Shown: positions 54,792-64,000, numbered from the stretch's first letter. The stretch: 64,000 nt of DNA from Geothrix sp. (GCF_020622065.1 NZ_JAHRYQ010000002.1:1175905-1239904); one strand, 5' to 3'. A program made the numbers and translations. The notes: generated by a model from the letters alone, not told the origin.

Positions 54792-55817
54792 ATGTCCCAG
54801 CCATCCTTCCTGCAACCCGCCGAGTGGGATCGCCACAGCGCCTGCTGGCTGGCCTGGCCCGGCCATGGGCACCTCTGGAAGGAGAACCTGGGCCCGGCCC
54901 AGGCGGAATGGGCGGCCCTCTGCGTGGCCATCGCAGAGGAGGGGGGCGAGGCCCTCGACATCCTGGTGCAGGACCCCGCCACCGAGGCCGAGGCCCGCGC
55001 CGCCCTGGCCTCCGTCCTCGGCCAAGTGCGCTTCCACCGGGTGCCCGTGGGCGACATCTGGCTGCGGGACACGGCACCGATCTTCGTGAAGGATGGCAGA
55101 GGCGCCCTGCACGCGGCCTGCTTCGGCTTCAACGGGTGGGGCCGGAAGTACCTGCTGCCCGATGATGACCGGGTGGCGGGACGGGTGGCGGCCCTCAGTG
55201 GCGCTCCCCGGACCGACCATGCCTGGGTCCTCGAGGGGGGCTCCGTGGAGGCCGATGGCGAGGGCACCGTGCTCACCACGCGTCAGTGCCTCCTCAACCC
55301 CAACCGCAATCCCGGCCTGGACCAGGCCGAGATCGAGGCGGCCCTGCGCGATGGCCTCGGCGCGGACAAGGTGCTGTGGCTGGATGAGGGGCTCCTCAAC
55401 GACCACACGGACGGCCACATCGACACGCTGGCCCGCTTCGTGGCGCCGGGGGTGGTGGTGTGCATGCAGTCCCTGGATCCAGCTGATCCCAATGCCGCCA
55501 CCCTGGACCGCCTCGCCAGGGACCTGGCCGCCGCCAGCGACGCGCGGGGCCGGCGGCTCCAGGTGGTCCGCATCCCCTCGCCGGGCGTGGTGCTCGACGA
55601 GGAGGGCGGGCTCATGCCCGCCAGCTTCGTGAACTTCTACATCGGCAACCGCAGCGTCGTGGTGCCCACCTACGGCACGGCCTACGATGACGCTGCGGTG
55701 GCCGCCCTGGCGCCGCTCTTCCCGGGGCGCCGGGTTCTGGGCCGCTCCGCCCGGGCCATCCTCAGCGGCGGCGGCGCCTTCCATTGCATCACCCAGCAGC
55801 AGCCGGAGGTCCTGTGA
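54792..55817 (+). CDS. aguA: agmatine deiminase
   Basis: 341 residues. Pentein-fold guanidino-group hydrolase: WPGHG near residue 24, DIWLRDTAP near 88, LEGGSVEADG, NDHTDGHIDTLARF and the C-terminal catalytic Cys in GGGAFHCITQQQP. Makes N-carbamoylputrescine from agmatine. The stop overlaps the start of aguB. Confidence 0.96.
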   Translation: MSQPSFLQPAEWDRHSACWLAWPGHGHLWKENLGPAQAEWAALCVAIAEEGGEALDILVQDPATEAEARAALASVLGQVRFHRVPVGDIWLRDTAPIFVKDGRGALHAACFGFNGWGRKYLLPDDDRVAGRVAALSGAPRTDHAWVLEGGSVEADGEGTVLTTRQCLLNPNRNPGLDQAEIEAALRDGLGADKVLWLDEGLLNDHTDGHIDTLARFVAPGVVVCMQSLDPADPNAATLDRLARDLAAASDARGRRLQVVRIPSPGVVLDEEGGLMPASFVNFYIGNRSVVVPTYGTAYDDAAVAALAPLFPGRRVLGRSARAILSGGGAFHCITQQQPEVL

Positions 55818-56668
55818 AGCCCACGACCCGCGTCCGCGTCGCCGCCACCCAGTGCGCCTTCACGGGCAGCCTCGAGGAGAATGTGGCCCGGGTCGAGGCC
55901 CTGGTGCGCGAGGCCGCCGCCCAGGGAGCCCAGGTGATCCTGCCTTCTGAGCTCTTCGAGGGCTATTACTTCTGCCGCGAGGAGAAGGACGAGTTCTTCG
56001 ACTGGGCCAAGCCCGCCGAGGGACATCCGACGATTGCCCGCTTCCAGAAGCTGGCGAAGGAACTGGGCGTGGTGATCCCCGTCTCCTTCTTCGAGCGGGA
56101 TGGCCATGCCTTCTACAACAGCCTGGCCCTGGTGGACGCCGACGGCTCGGTGCTGGGTATCTACCGCAAGAGCCACATCCCGGACGGCCCGGGCTACGAA
56201 GAGAAGTTCTACTTCCGGCCGGGCAACACGGGCTTCAAGGTGTGGGACACCCGCTTCGGCAAGCTGGGCGTGGGCATCTGCTGGGACCAGTGGTACCCGG
56301 AGTGCGCCCGGGCCATGATGCTCCTGGGCGCCGAGATCCTGCTCTACCCCACGGCCATCGGCACCGAACCCGAGAACCCGGGCCTGGACACGAAGGACCT
56401 CTGGCAGCGCGCCATGATCGGCCATGCCGTGTCGAATGTCGTGCCGGTGGTGGCCTCCAACCGCATCGGCCTCGAAGGGGGTCAGACCTTCTACGGCCAT
56501 TCCTTCATCGCGAACCACCGCGGCGACAAGGTGGCCGAGCTGGGCCGGGCGGACTCCGGCGTGATCATGGCGGATCTGGACCTGGATGAGATCCGGCGCC
56601 ACCGCGCCTCGTTCGGATTCTTCCGGGACCGCCGCCCGGACCTCTACGGCCTGATCGCCAAGCCCTGA
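55814..56668 (+). CDS. aguB: N-carbamoylputrescine amidohydrolase
   Basis: 284 residues. Nitrilase fold with the Glu-Lys-Cys triad: LPSELFEGYY, YRKSHIPDGPGYEEKFYF and GVGICWDQWYPE. Produces putrescine, CO2 and ammonia from carbamoylputrescine. GTG start overlapping the aguA TGA: a two-gene operon for agmatine to putrescine, most likely for polyamine supply. Confidence 0.96.
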   Translation: MKPTTRVRVAATQCAFTGSLEENVARVEALVREAAAQGAQVILPSELFEGYYFCREEKDEFFDWAKPAEGHPTIARFQKLAKELGVVIPVSFFERDGHAFYNSLALVDADGSVLGIYRKSHIPDGPGYEEKFYFRPGNTGFKVWDTRFGKLGVGICWDQWYPECARAMMLLGAEILLYPTAIGTEPENPGLDTKDLWQRAMIGHAVSNVVPVVASNRIGLEGGQTFYGHSFIANHRGDKVAELGRADSGVIMADLDLDEIRRHRASFGFFRDRRPDLYGLIAKP

Positions 56669-56676
56669 CCTGGTCC

Positions 56677-57861
56677 CTAGACCTTGAACTGCCCCACCAG
56701 GTGGTTCTGGCTGTCGGCGACGCGGGCCAGTTCGGCGGCGGTGCCGGCGACCTCGGCCACGGTCCGGGCCATCTCCTGGGTGGCCGTGGCATTGTGGGCC
56801 ACGCGCTCGAGGTTGGTGTCGACCTGCTCGGCCACCTCGGCGCTGGTGCGGGCCTGTTCGTCGGCGGCAGCGCCCACTTCGAGGATCATCGCCGCCAGGC
56901 CCTCGATGTTGGACTCGATGGTGGCGAGGGCGTCCACGGTCGCGGCCACCATCTGCGCCCCCTGATCCACCGAGGCGTTGCTGCGCTCGATGAGCTCGCC
57001 GATCTCGCGGGCGGCGGCGCCGCTGCGCTCGGCCAGCTTGCGGACTTCCTCGGCCACCACGGCGAAGCCCTTGCCCATGGCGCCGGCCTTGGCGGCCTCG
57101 ATGGCGGCGTTGAGCGAGAGCAGGTTGGTCTGCCGGGCGATGTCCTGGATGAGGCGCACGGCGGTCACCATGGTGGCGGCCACCGTCCGGATGTCCTCCA
57201 TGGCCTTGGCGCTTTCGCGGCCCGCCCCGGAGCCCAGGTTCACGGCCGCGACCGCGGCTTCGGATTCCTGCTGGGAGCGTCGGATGTTGCCGGACACCTG
57301 CTCGATGGAGGCGGAGAGTTCGGTGACGGCCGCGGCCACCCGCTCAAACGCCGCGCGCTGGGCTTCGGAATTCTGGGCCAGGGAGTTGCTGGTGGCGGCC
57401 ATCTGCTCGCTGGAGGCGGAGAGCTGGGTGGCGCCGCTGGCCACGGAGGCCGAAGAGCCGGTGAGATCCCGGAAGATGGTCCGCAGGCGGCTGTTGTAGG
57501 CATTGAAGGCCGCGGCGGCCTGGCCCACCTCGTCCTCGCTGGCCACCGCCAGCTGAAGGGTCAGGTCGCTGCGCTGCAGGCCTTCAGCCAGGGCCTTCAG
57601 GGGCTGGGTGATGCGGAGGCTGAGGCGGTAGACCACGAGGAAGGTGACGATCCAGACGACGAAGGAGGCGGCGATGTTGAAGACGAAGGAGCGCCAGAGG
57701 GGCTGGGCCATGTCCAGGCCCCGCTCGACCAGGCCGGCGGCGCGCAGCTCCTGGTAGTTCCCCCAGGTGTCGTGCAGGTTGAAAAAGGCATAGCCGGCCA
57801 TGGGCAAGGCAAGCATCAACACTAATTTACCGCGTACGCTCAAGCGATCTGACCAGGACAT
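56677..57861 (-). CDS. methyl-accepting chemotaxis protein without a sensory domain
   Basis: 394 residues. Two membrane helices (about 12-30 and 58-80) flank only about 30 periplasmic residues, then HAMP and a cytoplasmic signalling domain with the hairpin tip [17 protein letters not shown]. With no ligand-binding module it may sense membrane state or act with a partner. Convergent with aguB, 8 bases apart. No che gene in the window. Confidence 0.92.
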   Translation of the reverse strand: MSWSDRLSVRGKLVLMLALPMAGYAFFNLHDTWGNYQELRAAGLVERGLDMAQPLWRSFVFNIAASFVVWIVTFLVVYRLSLRITQPLKALAEGLQRSDLTLQLAVASEDEVGQAAAAFNAYNSRLRTIFRDLTGSSASVASGATQLSASSEQMAATSNSLAQNSEAQRAAFERVAAAVTELSASIEQVSGNIRRSQQESEAAVAAVNLGSGAGRESAKAMEDIRTVAATMVTAVRLIQDIARQTNLLSLNAAIEAAKAGAMGKGFAVVAEEVRKLAERSGAAAREIGELIERSNASVDQGAQMVAATVDALATIESNIEGLAAMILEVGAAADEQARTSAEVAEQVDTNLERVAHNATATQEMARTVAEVAGTAAELARVADSQNHLVGQFKV

Positions 57862-57927
57862 CTACAACTCCATCGGGGCGAAACGGGCAACCCCTCTGCA
57901 TCGGAGGATGGCGGGGGATTCTGAAAT

Positions 57928-59100
57928 CTAGTTGAACAAGGCAAGGGTCGTGTCGAGGGTGCGGAGCACGCTCAGGATGTGGAAGGGCTCCACCACCAGA
58001 TGATCCACTGCCCCGGCGGCGATGGCACGGTTCCGTTTCAGCTCGGCATCCTCTTCCTGGCCGGCCAGGAGGACGGGCAGGGGACAACCTTCCTTCTTGA
58101 CCAGCCGCCGGCACAGCTCCGAGGCGGTGCCCGCGCGGATCCGCTGGTGGATGATCACGAGCTTGACGCGGCCCCAGTCCCGCTCGCCGGCCCCCAGGGT
58201 GGCGAGGCTGGGCTTGAGGAGGCCCTGGCTGCCATCCAGGGCGGCCACGCCGTACTTGCGGCCCAGGGCCTCCGCCAGTCGGGTGCAGAGGGCCTCGTCC
58301 TCGGCCACCACGAGCAGGAGGGGGTCCTTGTCCACGAGCAGGCGGGGGGCGGCGGAGGCGCGGGTGGGATCCGGCTTGCCGGGGATCCGCGTGGCCTCCA
58401 GGCCTCCCGGGTTGAAGCGCGAGCGGTCCTTCTGCTCCTGGCGGTGCCGCGCCTCCATCACCCACTGGCGATAGCGCCCGACCAGCTTGGGGTCGGCCGA
58501 ATCCAGGATGCGCAGGCCCCAGACCCGCTCGCCGAAGTAGGCCACTCGGACCGGCAGGGCCAGGCTGTCGCCCACGGCGGCGCGAAGCTCCACGGTGGAG
58601 GTGGCGTTGAGCCTCAGCATGTCGCCCAGGATGCGCGTGCCTTCCGGCGGGGCCAGCTCCAGGCCGTCCTCTCCGAACGCGGTGGCCGTGCCGTCCCGCA
58701 CATTGTTCTGCTGATCGCCGAAGGCGCAGGGCACGGGCCGGTCCGGGGAGAAATCCGCGAGCCGGTGGGTGTCCATGGCCCGCAGCATGCGGGGCAGGGT
58801 CACATGGCAGGCCTCTGCGCCGTGGAGCCGGCCGTGGCCCTGGAAATCCACCACGGCCTCGAAGGGCAGGCCCCGGTCCAGCAGGTTCAGGGTGAGCCGG
58901 GAGCCGGGTTTCAGGCGCCACTGGCCCCGCTCCACCTCGGAGATGCCGAGGATGACCCGGTCCGAGGCCTCGGCCAGCACGCGGAACTCCCCCTTGAAGG
59001 CCCCGAAGTGCAGCTCCACCTTGTCCTCGGCCTCGCAGAGGCGCTGGAACACCATGCGGATGGCTTCGTGGTCTTCCTTGTTCAGGCTGCGGCTTCCCAT
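57928..59100 (-). CDS. PilZ-like protein with a receiver-like C terminus lacking the phospho-Asp
   Basis: 390 residues. The first 220 form a YcgR-type beta-rich double domain (VELHFGAFKGEF, GSRLTLNLLDRG), with a weak PilZ motif (GTATAFGEDGLEL). The last 120 have a receiver fold (LLLVVAEDEA, VEPFHIL), but the expected Asp strand is VIIHQR, so it is not phosphorylated in the normal way. It could link c-di-GMP to motility together with the chemoreceptor upstream. Confidence 0.72.
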   Translation of the reverse strand: MGSRSLNKEDHEAIRMVFQRLCEAEDKVELHFGAFKGEFRVLAEASDRVILGISEVERGQWRLKPGSRLTLNLLDRGLPFEAVVDFQGHGRLHGAEACHVTLPRMLRAMDTHRLADFSPDRPVPCAFGDQQNNVRDGTATAFGEDGLELAPPEGTRILGDMLRLNATSTVELRAAVGDSLALPVRVAYFGERVWGLRILDSADPKLVGRYRQWVMEARHRQEQKDRSRFNPGGLEATRIPGKPDPTRASAAPRLLVDKDPLLLVVAEDEALCTRLAEALGRKYGVAALDGSQGLLKPSLATLGAGERDWGRVKLVIIHQRIRAGTASELCRRLVKKEGCPLPVLLAGQEEDAELKRNRAIAAGAVDHLVVEPFHILSVLRTLDTTLALFN

Positions 59101-59130
59101 GTCCCGCCTATCGGGTGAATGCCCTGCAAC

Positions 59131-60069
59131 TCAAGCTTCGCCCAGGATTTCCGCCACGGCCGAATAGGGATCGAGGGCCCGGTCGGCGATGGCCTGGATG
59201 GCGGCCTCCACGCGGGCCGGGCCCGCCTGGGTCTTGGCCCGCCGCAGGACTTCCTCCGCCAGCAGGGAGTCGAAACGGAGGCGGGCGCGCTCCCGTGCCT
59301 TGGCAGCCAACCCCCCGTGGACCCGCAGCCAGCGGCCGTGATCCCCTGCCCGGTCCAGCAGCGCCTGGATGCCCTCGCCCCGCTGGGCCACCGTGCGCAG
59401 CACCGGGGGATCCCAGCCCCGGGGCATGGCCAGGGACTTCATGGCCTCGATCTCCCGCTCCACCTGGTCGGCCCCATCCCGGTCGGCCTTGTTGATCACG
59501 AAGAGATCGGCCACTTCCATGATCCCGGCCTTGATGGCCTGGATCTCGTCGCCCATGCCCGGAACGAGCACCACGCAGCAGGTCTGCACGCAGGCCACCA
59601 CATCGACCTCGTCCTGGCCCACGCCCACGGTCTCGACGAGGATCGTGCCGAAGCCGGCGGCATCCAGGATGTCGATGGCGTCCTGGGTGGCGCGGGCCAG
59701 GCCTCCCAGGGCGCCCCGGGTGGCCATGCTGCGGATGAAGATGCCGGGGTCGGCCGCGATGCGCTGCATGCGGATGCGGTCGCCCAGGATGGCGCCGCCG
59801 CTGAAGGGCGAGGTGGGATCCACCGCCAGGATGCCCACCTTCTGGCCCTGGGCGCGGAGGGTGCGGGCCAGCTGGTCGGTGAGCGTGCTCTTGCCGGCCC
59901 CGGGGGCACCCGTGATGCCGATCACGACTGCCCGGCCCAGGTGGGGCCAGAGGCTGGCCATGAGGGGCCGGGCTCCCGGGTGGCCGTTCTCCATCCACGA
60001 GATGGCGCGCCCCACGGCGCGCGGCTCGCCGCGGCGCAGGGGCTCCAGAAGCTCGAGGGGGGGGACCAT
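59131..60069 (-). CDS. meaB: methylmalonyl-CoA mutase-associated GTPase MeaB
   Basis: 312 residues, GTPase of the MeaB/ArgK family. P-loop GAPGAGKST, DPTSPFSGGAILGDR, ETVGVGQDEVDV, NKADRDGAD. It loads and protects cobalamin-dependent methylmalonyl-CoA mutase. The mutase genes are not in the window. Convergent arrangement with none; next gene upstream is divergent. Confidence 0.96.
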   Translation of the reverse strand: MVPPLELLEPLRRGEPRAVGRAISWMENGHPGARPLMASLWPHLGRAVVIGITGAPGAGKSTLTDQLARTLRAQGQKVGILAVDPTSPFSGGAILGDRIRMQRIAADPGIFIRSMATRGALGGLARATQDAIDILDAAGFGTILVETVGVGQDEVDVVACVQTCCVVLVPGMGDEIQAIKAGIMEVADLFVINKADRDGADQVEREIEAMKSLAMPRGWDPPVLRTVAQRGEGIQALLDRAGDHGRWLRVHGGLAAKARERARLRFDSLLAEEVLRRAKTQAGPARVEAAIQAIADRALDPYSAVAEILGEA

Positions 60070-60170
60070 GAGCCCAGCATGCCAGCACCCCGCCAGGACC
60101 GGAACTCGCCCCCCGGGTCTGGATGCGGTACTCTGCTTGTTCCGGCCCCGGCCGCTGTGGGACCAACACG

Positions 60171-60575
60171 ATGATCAAAGGGCCGAAACCCTCCAATGAC
60201 CCCGAATCCGGGGAGGCGGTTCCCGCAACCGCCCCGGCGAAGCCCCCGGTCCTGCTGACCAAGCGGGTGGCCGTGGCCCCGCCGGACCCCAAGGCCCCCC
60301 GGGAGAAGATCTGCGCGGAGTGCGGCATGCACTTCAGGGTCGAGACGGGCCAGAAGTTCTACCTCTGCCCCGACTGCTACCGGCGCTCCTTCACCTACAA
60401 GCGGAAGGGGGGCAAGGATGCGGCCCGCATCCTCACCCACATCACCTGCGCCGTCTGCGGGGGTCAGGAATACCTGCCCTTCGTGCCGGAGGATCCCGCC
60501 AAGGCCCTGTGCCGTGCCTGCTACGCCAAAGAACGGCCGGAACCAAAGCCCGCCTCCGGGCATCCCCGTCGTTGA
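60171..60575 (+). CDS. small four-CxxC zinc-binding protein
   Basis: 134 residues. Pro/Ala-rich N-terminal third, then four CxxC knuckles (CAEC, CPDC, CAVC, CRAC) that would hold two zinc ions. A basic FTYKRKGG lies between them. Similar CxxC-CxxC modules are found in uncharacterised zinc-ribbon proteins. Start taken as ATG at 60171, because upstream codons are less likely. Followed by a secreted-protein gene after 13 bases. Confidence 0.7.
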   Translation: MIKGPKPSNDPESGEAVPATAPAKPPVLLTKRVAVAPPDPKAPREKICAECGMHFRVETGQKFYLCPDCYRRSFTYKRKGGKDAARILTHITCAVCGGQEYLPFVPEDPAKALCRACYAKERPEPKPASGHPRR

Positions 60576-60588
60576 CCCTGGAGTCCTC

Positions 60589-61716
60589 ATGCGTCTGATC
60601 TTCCTGCCCCTCGTGCTCGGTGCCACCCTCCTGTCCGCCCAGGGTGCCAAGGCCAAGCCCACCACCAAGCCCGCCGCCAAGGCTGCCTCCAAGACGAATC
60701 CCGATGCCGAAGCCGCCCGCCAGGCCTTCCGCCAGGTGCTCGATGCGGTGGATGCCGGCTGGTTCGGCCAGCCCTACCAGGGCATCACCTCCGTGCAGAT
60801 GCAGGGGACGCTCGGCGTGACCCTCAGCGGCGCCGCCGTGAACCAGAAGGTGGACAGCCTCAGCCAGGGCCAGGTGAAGGGCAACAGCCAGGGCGGCCAG
60901 GCCAACCTCCGGGTCAAGGGGATCTACTTCGCCAACGGCGACTTCAAGACAGACCTGGCCGGCGACTTCGGGACCATGCTCTACACCCGGCGCGGCAACC
61001 GCGGCTTCCTCTACAGCAAGGAGCAGAACGCCTACACCACCCGCGTGGACCTGCCGCCCTCCGATGCCCCCACGACCTTCATGACCTGGTTCCGGCAGAC
61101 CCTCAACGACATCCGCACCGTCTATGTGGATGCCCCCACCTTCCAGCCCAGTCTGGCCGGTGAGGACTCCGCCGGAGGCCGCACCGTCCAGCGCATCGTC
61201 TTCAACGCCCCCACCCAGCCCTGGGACGCGAAGAAGCGCGAGCAGAGCCTGGCGCAGAGCCTGGGCTTCTGGAAGCGCGGCCGCCTGGAGGTGACCGTGG
61301 ACAAGGCCACCAAGCTGCCGCAGCGCCTGGAGTTCCGCAACGATGAGCAGGGCGTCCAGACCCGCATGGACTTCAGCTACGGCGCCGGAGGCAAGCTCCA
61401 GTCCGTCAATGTGGGCAACAGCAGCCGCGGCTTCGAAGGTCCGGGCTGGCTGCGCCTGGGCTACGGCGGCGACGGCCTCATGTCCAATGTGGCGGGCGAG
61501 CTGGCCAGCCAGGACAAGCGCATCTCCTTCGCCATGGACCTGGCCTGGTCCAAGACCCGCACCGCCGCCGACATCGCCGCCATCCCCCCCGCCGGCGCCA
61601 CCAAGCGCGGGCGCGAGGAGATGGAAACCCAGCTCCTGGTGGGCCTCGCCGGCCGCATCTTCGACCTCCAGCGCGCCGGCCTCAACCTCCGCAGCGTCGC
61701 GATCAGCGGGAAGTAG
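60589..61716 (+). CDS. secreted outer-membrane-lipoprotein-like protein (LolA/LolB-type beta fold)
   Basis: 375 residues. Signal peptide (about 18), a Lys/Ala/Thr linker, then a long beta-rich domain: VQMQGTLGV, QANLRVKGIYFAN, LEVTVDKATKLPQRLEF, and RMDFSYGAGG. The strand order is that of outer-membrane lipoprotein sorting proteins, but no specific signature is clear. It could carry lipoprotein or lipid in the periplasm. The last gene before tRNA-Pro. Confidence 0.7.
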   Translation: MRLIFLPLVLGATLLSAQGAKAKPTTKPAAKAASKTNPDAEAARQAFRQVLDAVDAGWFGQPYQGITSVQMQGTLGVTLSGAAVNQKVDSLSQGQVKGNSQGGQANLRVKGIYFANGDFKTDLAGDFGTMLYTRRGNRGFLYSKEQNAYTTRVDLPPSDAPTTFMTWFRQTLNDIRTVYVDAPTFQPSLAGEDSAGGRTVQRIVFNAPTQPWDAKKREQSLAQSLGFWKRGRLEVTVDKATKLPQRLEFRNDEQGVQTRMDFSYGAGGKLQSVNVGNSSRGFEGPGWLRLGYGGDGLMSNVAGELASQDKRISFAMDLAWSKTRTAADIAAIPPAGATKRGREEMETQLLVGLAGRIFDLQRAGLNLRSVAISGK

Positions 61717-61733
61717 CGGTACACTGATGTCAT

Positions 61734-61810
61734 CGGAGCGTGGCGCAGCCTGGTAGCGCACCTGCTTTGGGAGCAGGGGGTCGAGAGTTCGAATCTCTCC
61801 GCTCCGACCA
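61734..61810 (+). tRNA. tRNA-Pro (anticodon TGG)
   Basis: 77 nt with a complete cloverleaf: acceptor CGGAGCG pairs with CGCTCCG, D arm with GGTAGCGC, anticodon stem-loop CCTGCTTTGGGAGCAGG with TGG, T arm GAGAGTTCGAATCTCTC, and encoded CCA. A TACACT hexamer eight bases before the 5' end could be its -10 box. Confidence 0.98.
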
Positions 61811-62126
61811 ATATCACCAACAGGCACAGTCTTTCGCGTGATGAACGCGTGTTGTCCGAAGAACCGCATTTCGCAGTTAAGTGCTGATTACATGATACCG
61901 CGGAGGGTCCCGGTTATCAGTAACCGGAGGTCCGTAGATCGTTGCCCCACTAGGCATTCAGCAAGCGCAGGCACGCCCCGGGAGGGTATTTCCGGGAACT
62001 CGATCTCCCATGCTGGAAAGGCACGGGGTGGTCAACCTTCATACCGAGGTCGTGATTCCGAGAGACGGGTTCGGGCTTTACCAGAGGGTGGGTAGGCTTG
62101 TCTTGATCCCCTCACTAAGGACTCGT
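61811..62126. other. 316-base gap after tRNA-Pro with one hairpin
   Basis: No gene is seen. It holds a perfect 7-bp stem-loop (CCGGTTA-TCAG-TAACCGG, 61910-61927). Base composition looks less GC-rich than to the left. I looked for an integrase or a repeat of the tRNA 3' end and found neither. Confidence 0.6.
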
Positions 62127-63449
62127 ATGCCTCGGACCAAGTTCCTTTTTGTGATGACCGTGCTGCTTGCGAGTCAGTTGACTCTGACGGCGCAGAAGGT
62201 TCAAGCAGTCCAGAACAAGCCCATTCCAACGGAACTCATCCTTGAACCCTGGATCGTTGGAAGCGAAACCGCAGCCCAGTGGAAAGGGTTGCTGCCCACG
62301 GTGAATGCGCCAAACTACCGTTCAAAGGCGTATCCGGGGCAGCACCTGACCATTGCCGTGGGTGCCCAAGGGAAGGACCGGGACTTGCTCCTGAAGGAAG
62401 GGACCTACGACTTCACCGTGGAGTTCGGAGGTGCCAGCCAGTCCTTTCGTGCGCTGCACCCAGCCCAATCTCGCCGCATCAAGGCTGACGGGGCGGATTT
62501 CGTCAAGTTCGTCATGAAGGAAGCCAAGGTGGAATCCAGTGAGCTTGATGACGCTGTGTCGATGGTCAGCCTCGCCCTTTTCGAGGTTGATTGGGTGGTG
62601 CCAGCGGACGCCAAGGACGGCACTGCGAAGATCCGTGGAACGGTCACCTCAAGCACCGGGAAGGTCGCCCCACTGAAGGAGCGCACTGTGGAAATTTGGT
62701 CCTTCGACCGGGTTGCGAAAGAAGGTGGGTTCAAGGATCAGAAGGAGAGCAATGAGTGGATGATGACCTATTACCAGCATCCAGAACCTCCGCGCCTCCT
62801 TCATGCGCTCAGACTGGATAAGGACAATCCAGCCAGCAAGCAGCCCAATGGGATCGCCTTCAATGTGGCAGTGCTGAAGTCCTCACCCTTGGCAGCCCAG
62901 GACCTCCTTCAACGGCTGAAGGGTGAAGATCGAGCAGTCCGTGGGTTTGCCCTCCTCCTCCTGTCAGAGGCGGGCTATGACCTGACCTCCTGCCTCAAGA
63001 CACTCCCGGAAGAGGAGCAATCCTGGTTTGCCAAGGCTCGGGAAGCAGCATCGGCACTTCCGGATCCCTACGACCTGACACCAGACGCCAGCGATCCCTA
63101 CAAGGTCACTACTCGAATGGACATGCTGTGGAGCTTGTTCCTGGTGACGGGGGACCAGAAGCCTGTCCGTGCCGTTTCACAGCCATTGGCATGGCGAGAC
63201 GACTGGAAGGTGTTCACGAAGATGCGGGACGAGTATCAGAAGACGGGGAAGCGGACCAACGGCATTACCCTCGAACTCGCCCGGGCAATGGCTTACGGTG
63301 CCTCAGGTTGGTCCCTCGGCTCCTTTGTTCGCCACCACCCCCTCGTCACTGACTTCGTGGATGCCTGGAAGCAGGATGCGACCGTTCCGAAGGTCATCCA
63401 GGAAGAACTCGGGACCCTTATCACTAACCCGGCTTTCAAGAGGCAGTAG
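62127..63449 (+). CDS. secreted protein of unknown function
   Basis: 440 residues. Signal peptide (about 22, ending LTAQK), then a beta-rich region to about 220 (YDFTVEFGGASQSF, FEVDWVVPAD) and a helical C-terminal half. No domain or catalytic motif was recognised. AAGGA precedes the ATG at 62127. Codon use looks less GC-biased than the core genes to the left, so it may be on an acquired segment. Confidence 0.75.
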   Translation: MPRTKFLFVMTVLLASQLTLTAQKVQAVQNKPIPTELILEPWIVGSETAAQWKGLLPTVNAPNYRSKAYPGQHLTIAVGAQGKDRDLLLKEGTYDFTVEFGGASQSFRALHPAQSRRIKADGADFVKFVMKEAKVESSELDDAVSMVSLALFEVDWVVPADAKDGTAKIRGTVTSSTGKVAPLKERTVEIWSFDRVAKEGGFKDQKESNEWMMTYYQHPEPPRLLHALRLDKDNPASKQPNGIAFNVAVLKSSPLAAQDLLQRLKGEDRAVRGFALLLLSEAGYDLTSCLKTLPEEEQSWFAKAREAASALPDPYDLTPDASDPYKVTTRMDMLWSLFLVTGDQKPVRAVSQPLAWRDDWKVFTKMRDEYQKTGKRTNGITLELARAMAYGASGWSLGSFVRHHPLVTDFVDAWKQDATVPKVIQEELGTLITNPAFKRQ

Positions 63450-63581
63450 ATTGCCAGGGCACTTGATGCTCGCTCTCAACCCCGAAGGCAGCATCAAGCA
63501 AGAGCGCTCGTTCCTAACCTGCAACATCGATGGACTCGGGGCTTGAGGGCGATGGGAAGCCTGCTCTTGGTCGTGGGAGCG

Positions 63582-64000
63582 TCACCAGAGCCAGTTACCG
63601 AGATAGCCCTGTAGACCTCTCACATGCCCCATCCAGTGCGGCATGAGGGTCTGGAGGTGGAACAGGGCATCGTCATGGCTGGTGTGCTCCCATCGCCATA
63701 GGAACGCCTCAAGGTCGCCTTGAATGTCTGCGAGGTCATCCAGGGCATCGCCGCACTCGATCTCCGCTTCCCCATCGTCTGGTTTGACCTTGGAGACGGT
63801 GTGATACCAGCCGAACCCCGGGAAGCCTGCTTCGAGGGCAGCCCTTGTCGCGGCGTGATCGGCGGAAGGAGGGTCGGGATAGTCTCGATCATCGAAGGAG
63901 TAGCTGGTCTCGTGACGGACCCATGCGAGGCGATCCAGGTGCCTCTCCAGGTCCAAGCCCCGTTCTACCGCCTCCATCGGCGGGTTCTTCAGGAACTGAA
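63582..64000 (-). CDS. DUF5063-like protein, 5' end outside window
   Basis: At least 138 residues in the window; the frame stays open to the right edge (…FLKNPP before the Met at 63977), so the true start is outside. DDRDYPDPPSADHAATRAAL, GFPGFGWYHT, DALDDLADIQGDLEAFL and HWMGHVRGLQ match the DUF5063 family of unknown function. Same lower-GC character as the gene to its left. Confidence 0.75.
   Translation of the reverse strand, partial: QFLKNPPMEAVERGLDLERHLDRLAWVRHETSYSFDDRDYPDPPSADHAATRAALEAGFPGFGWYHTVSKVKPDDGEAEIECGDALDDLADIQGDLEAFLWRWEHTSHDDALFHLQTLMPHWMGHVRGLQGYLGNWLW

Overview
The window is GC-rich, densely coded bacterial chromosome. Gene content (LytS/LytR pair, many sensor kinases, an MglA-type GTPase, HspR heat-shock control, AguA/AguB, frequent secreted proteins with short signal peptides) fits a Gram-negative-type environmental bacterium. 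My best guess is Acidobacteriota, class Holophagae (Geothrix/Holophaga-like), inferred from protein character only. The left end carries the 3' part of mnmE and two parS-like palindromes, so the window probably lies near the chromosome origin.

Layout. 1-9 kb: mnmE end, EAL protein, gatB, a PLP sulfhydrylase overlapping a ThiS-like carrier, a lipoprotein, ribD-ftsY. 9-16 kb: osmC-nrdR-lon, a CsgG-like secreted protein, a 269-bp element with inverted-repeat ends, rsmB. 16-18 kb: CMD, VOC and a protein built from two copies of one domain. 18.2-21.7 kb: an AT-richer integron cassette array with five attC sites and no integrase in the window (a CALIN or the tail of a chromosomal integron). 22-29.9 kb: M28 peptidase, rsmE, terC-ribF, acyltransferase/marC, glutathione peroxidase. 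30-33 kb: LytS/LytR pair and a PAS kinase. 33.3-37.4 kb: envelope operon uppS-cdsA-dxr-rseP, preceded by two degenerate tandem copies of the uppS start. 37.5-43 kb: a GTPase-kinase-receiver fusion, secreted protein, OmpR regulator, glycosyltransferase, yacG. 43.2-52 kb: dnaK-dnaJ-hspR-sigma factor-ATPase-RND exporter-methyltransferase, all on the plus strand with several stop/start overlaps. 52-61.7 kb: CocE-type hydrolase, aguA-aguB, chemoreceptor, PilZ/receiver-like protein, meaB, and two small or secreted proteins. 61.7 kb to the end: tRNA-Pro(UGG) followed by sequence that looks less GC-rich, possibly the edge of an island.

How genes work together: lon, nrdR, dnaK, dnaJ, hspR and the sigma factor form stress and proteostasis modules. 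uppS, cdsA, dxr and rseP supply undecaprenyl phosphate, CDP-diacylglycerol, isoprenoid precursor and envelope-stress proteolysis. AguA and AguB convert agmatine to putrescine. RibD and RibF are the two flavin genes. The most unusual items are the attC array, the GTPase-kinase fusion, the sulfhydrylase-ThiS pair, the triplicated uppS start and the parS-like sites. All calls come from reading the sequence; no database search was run.
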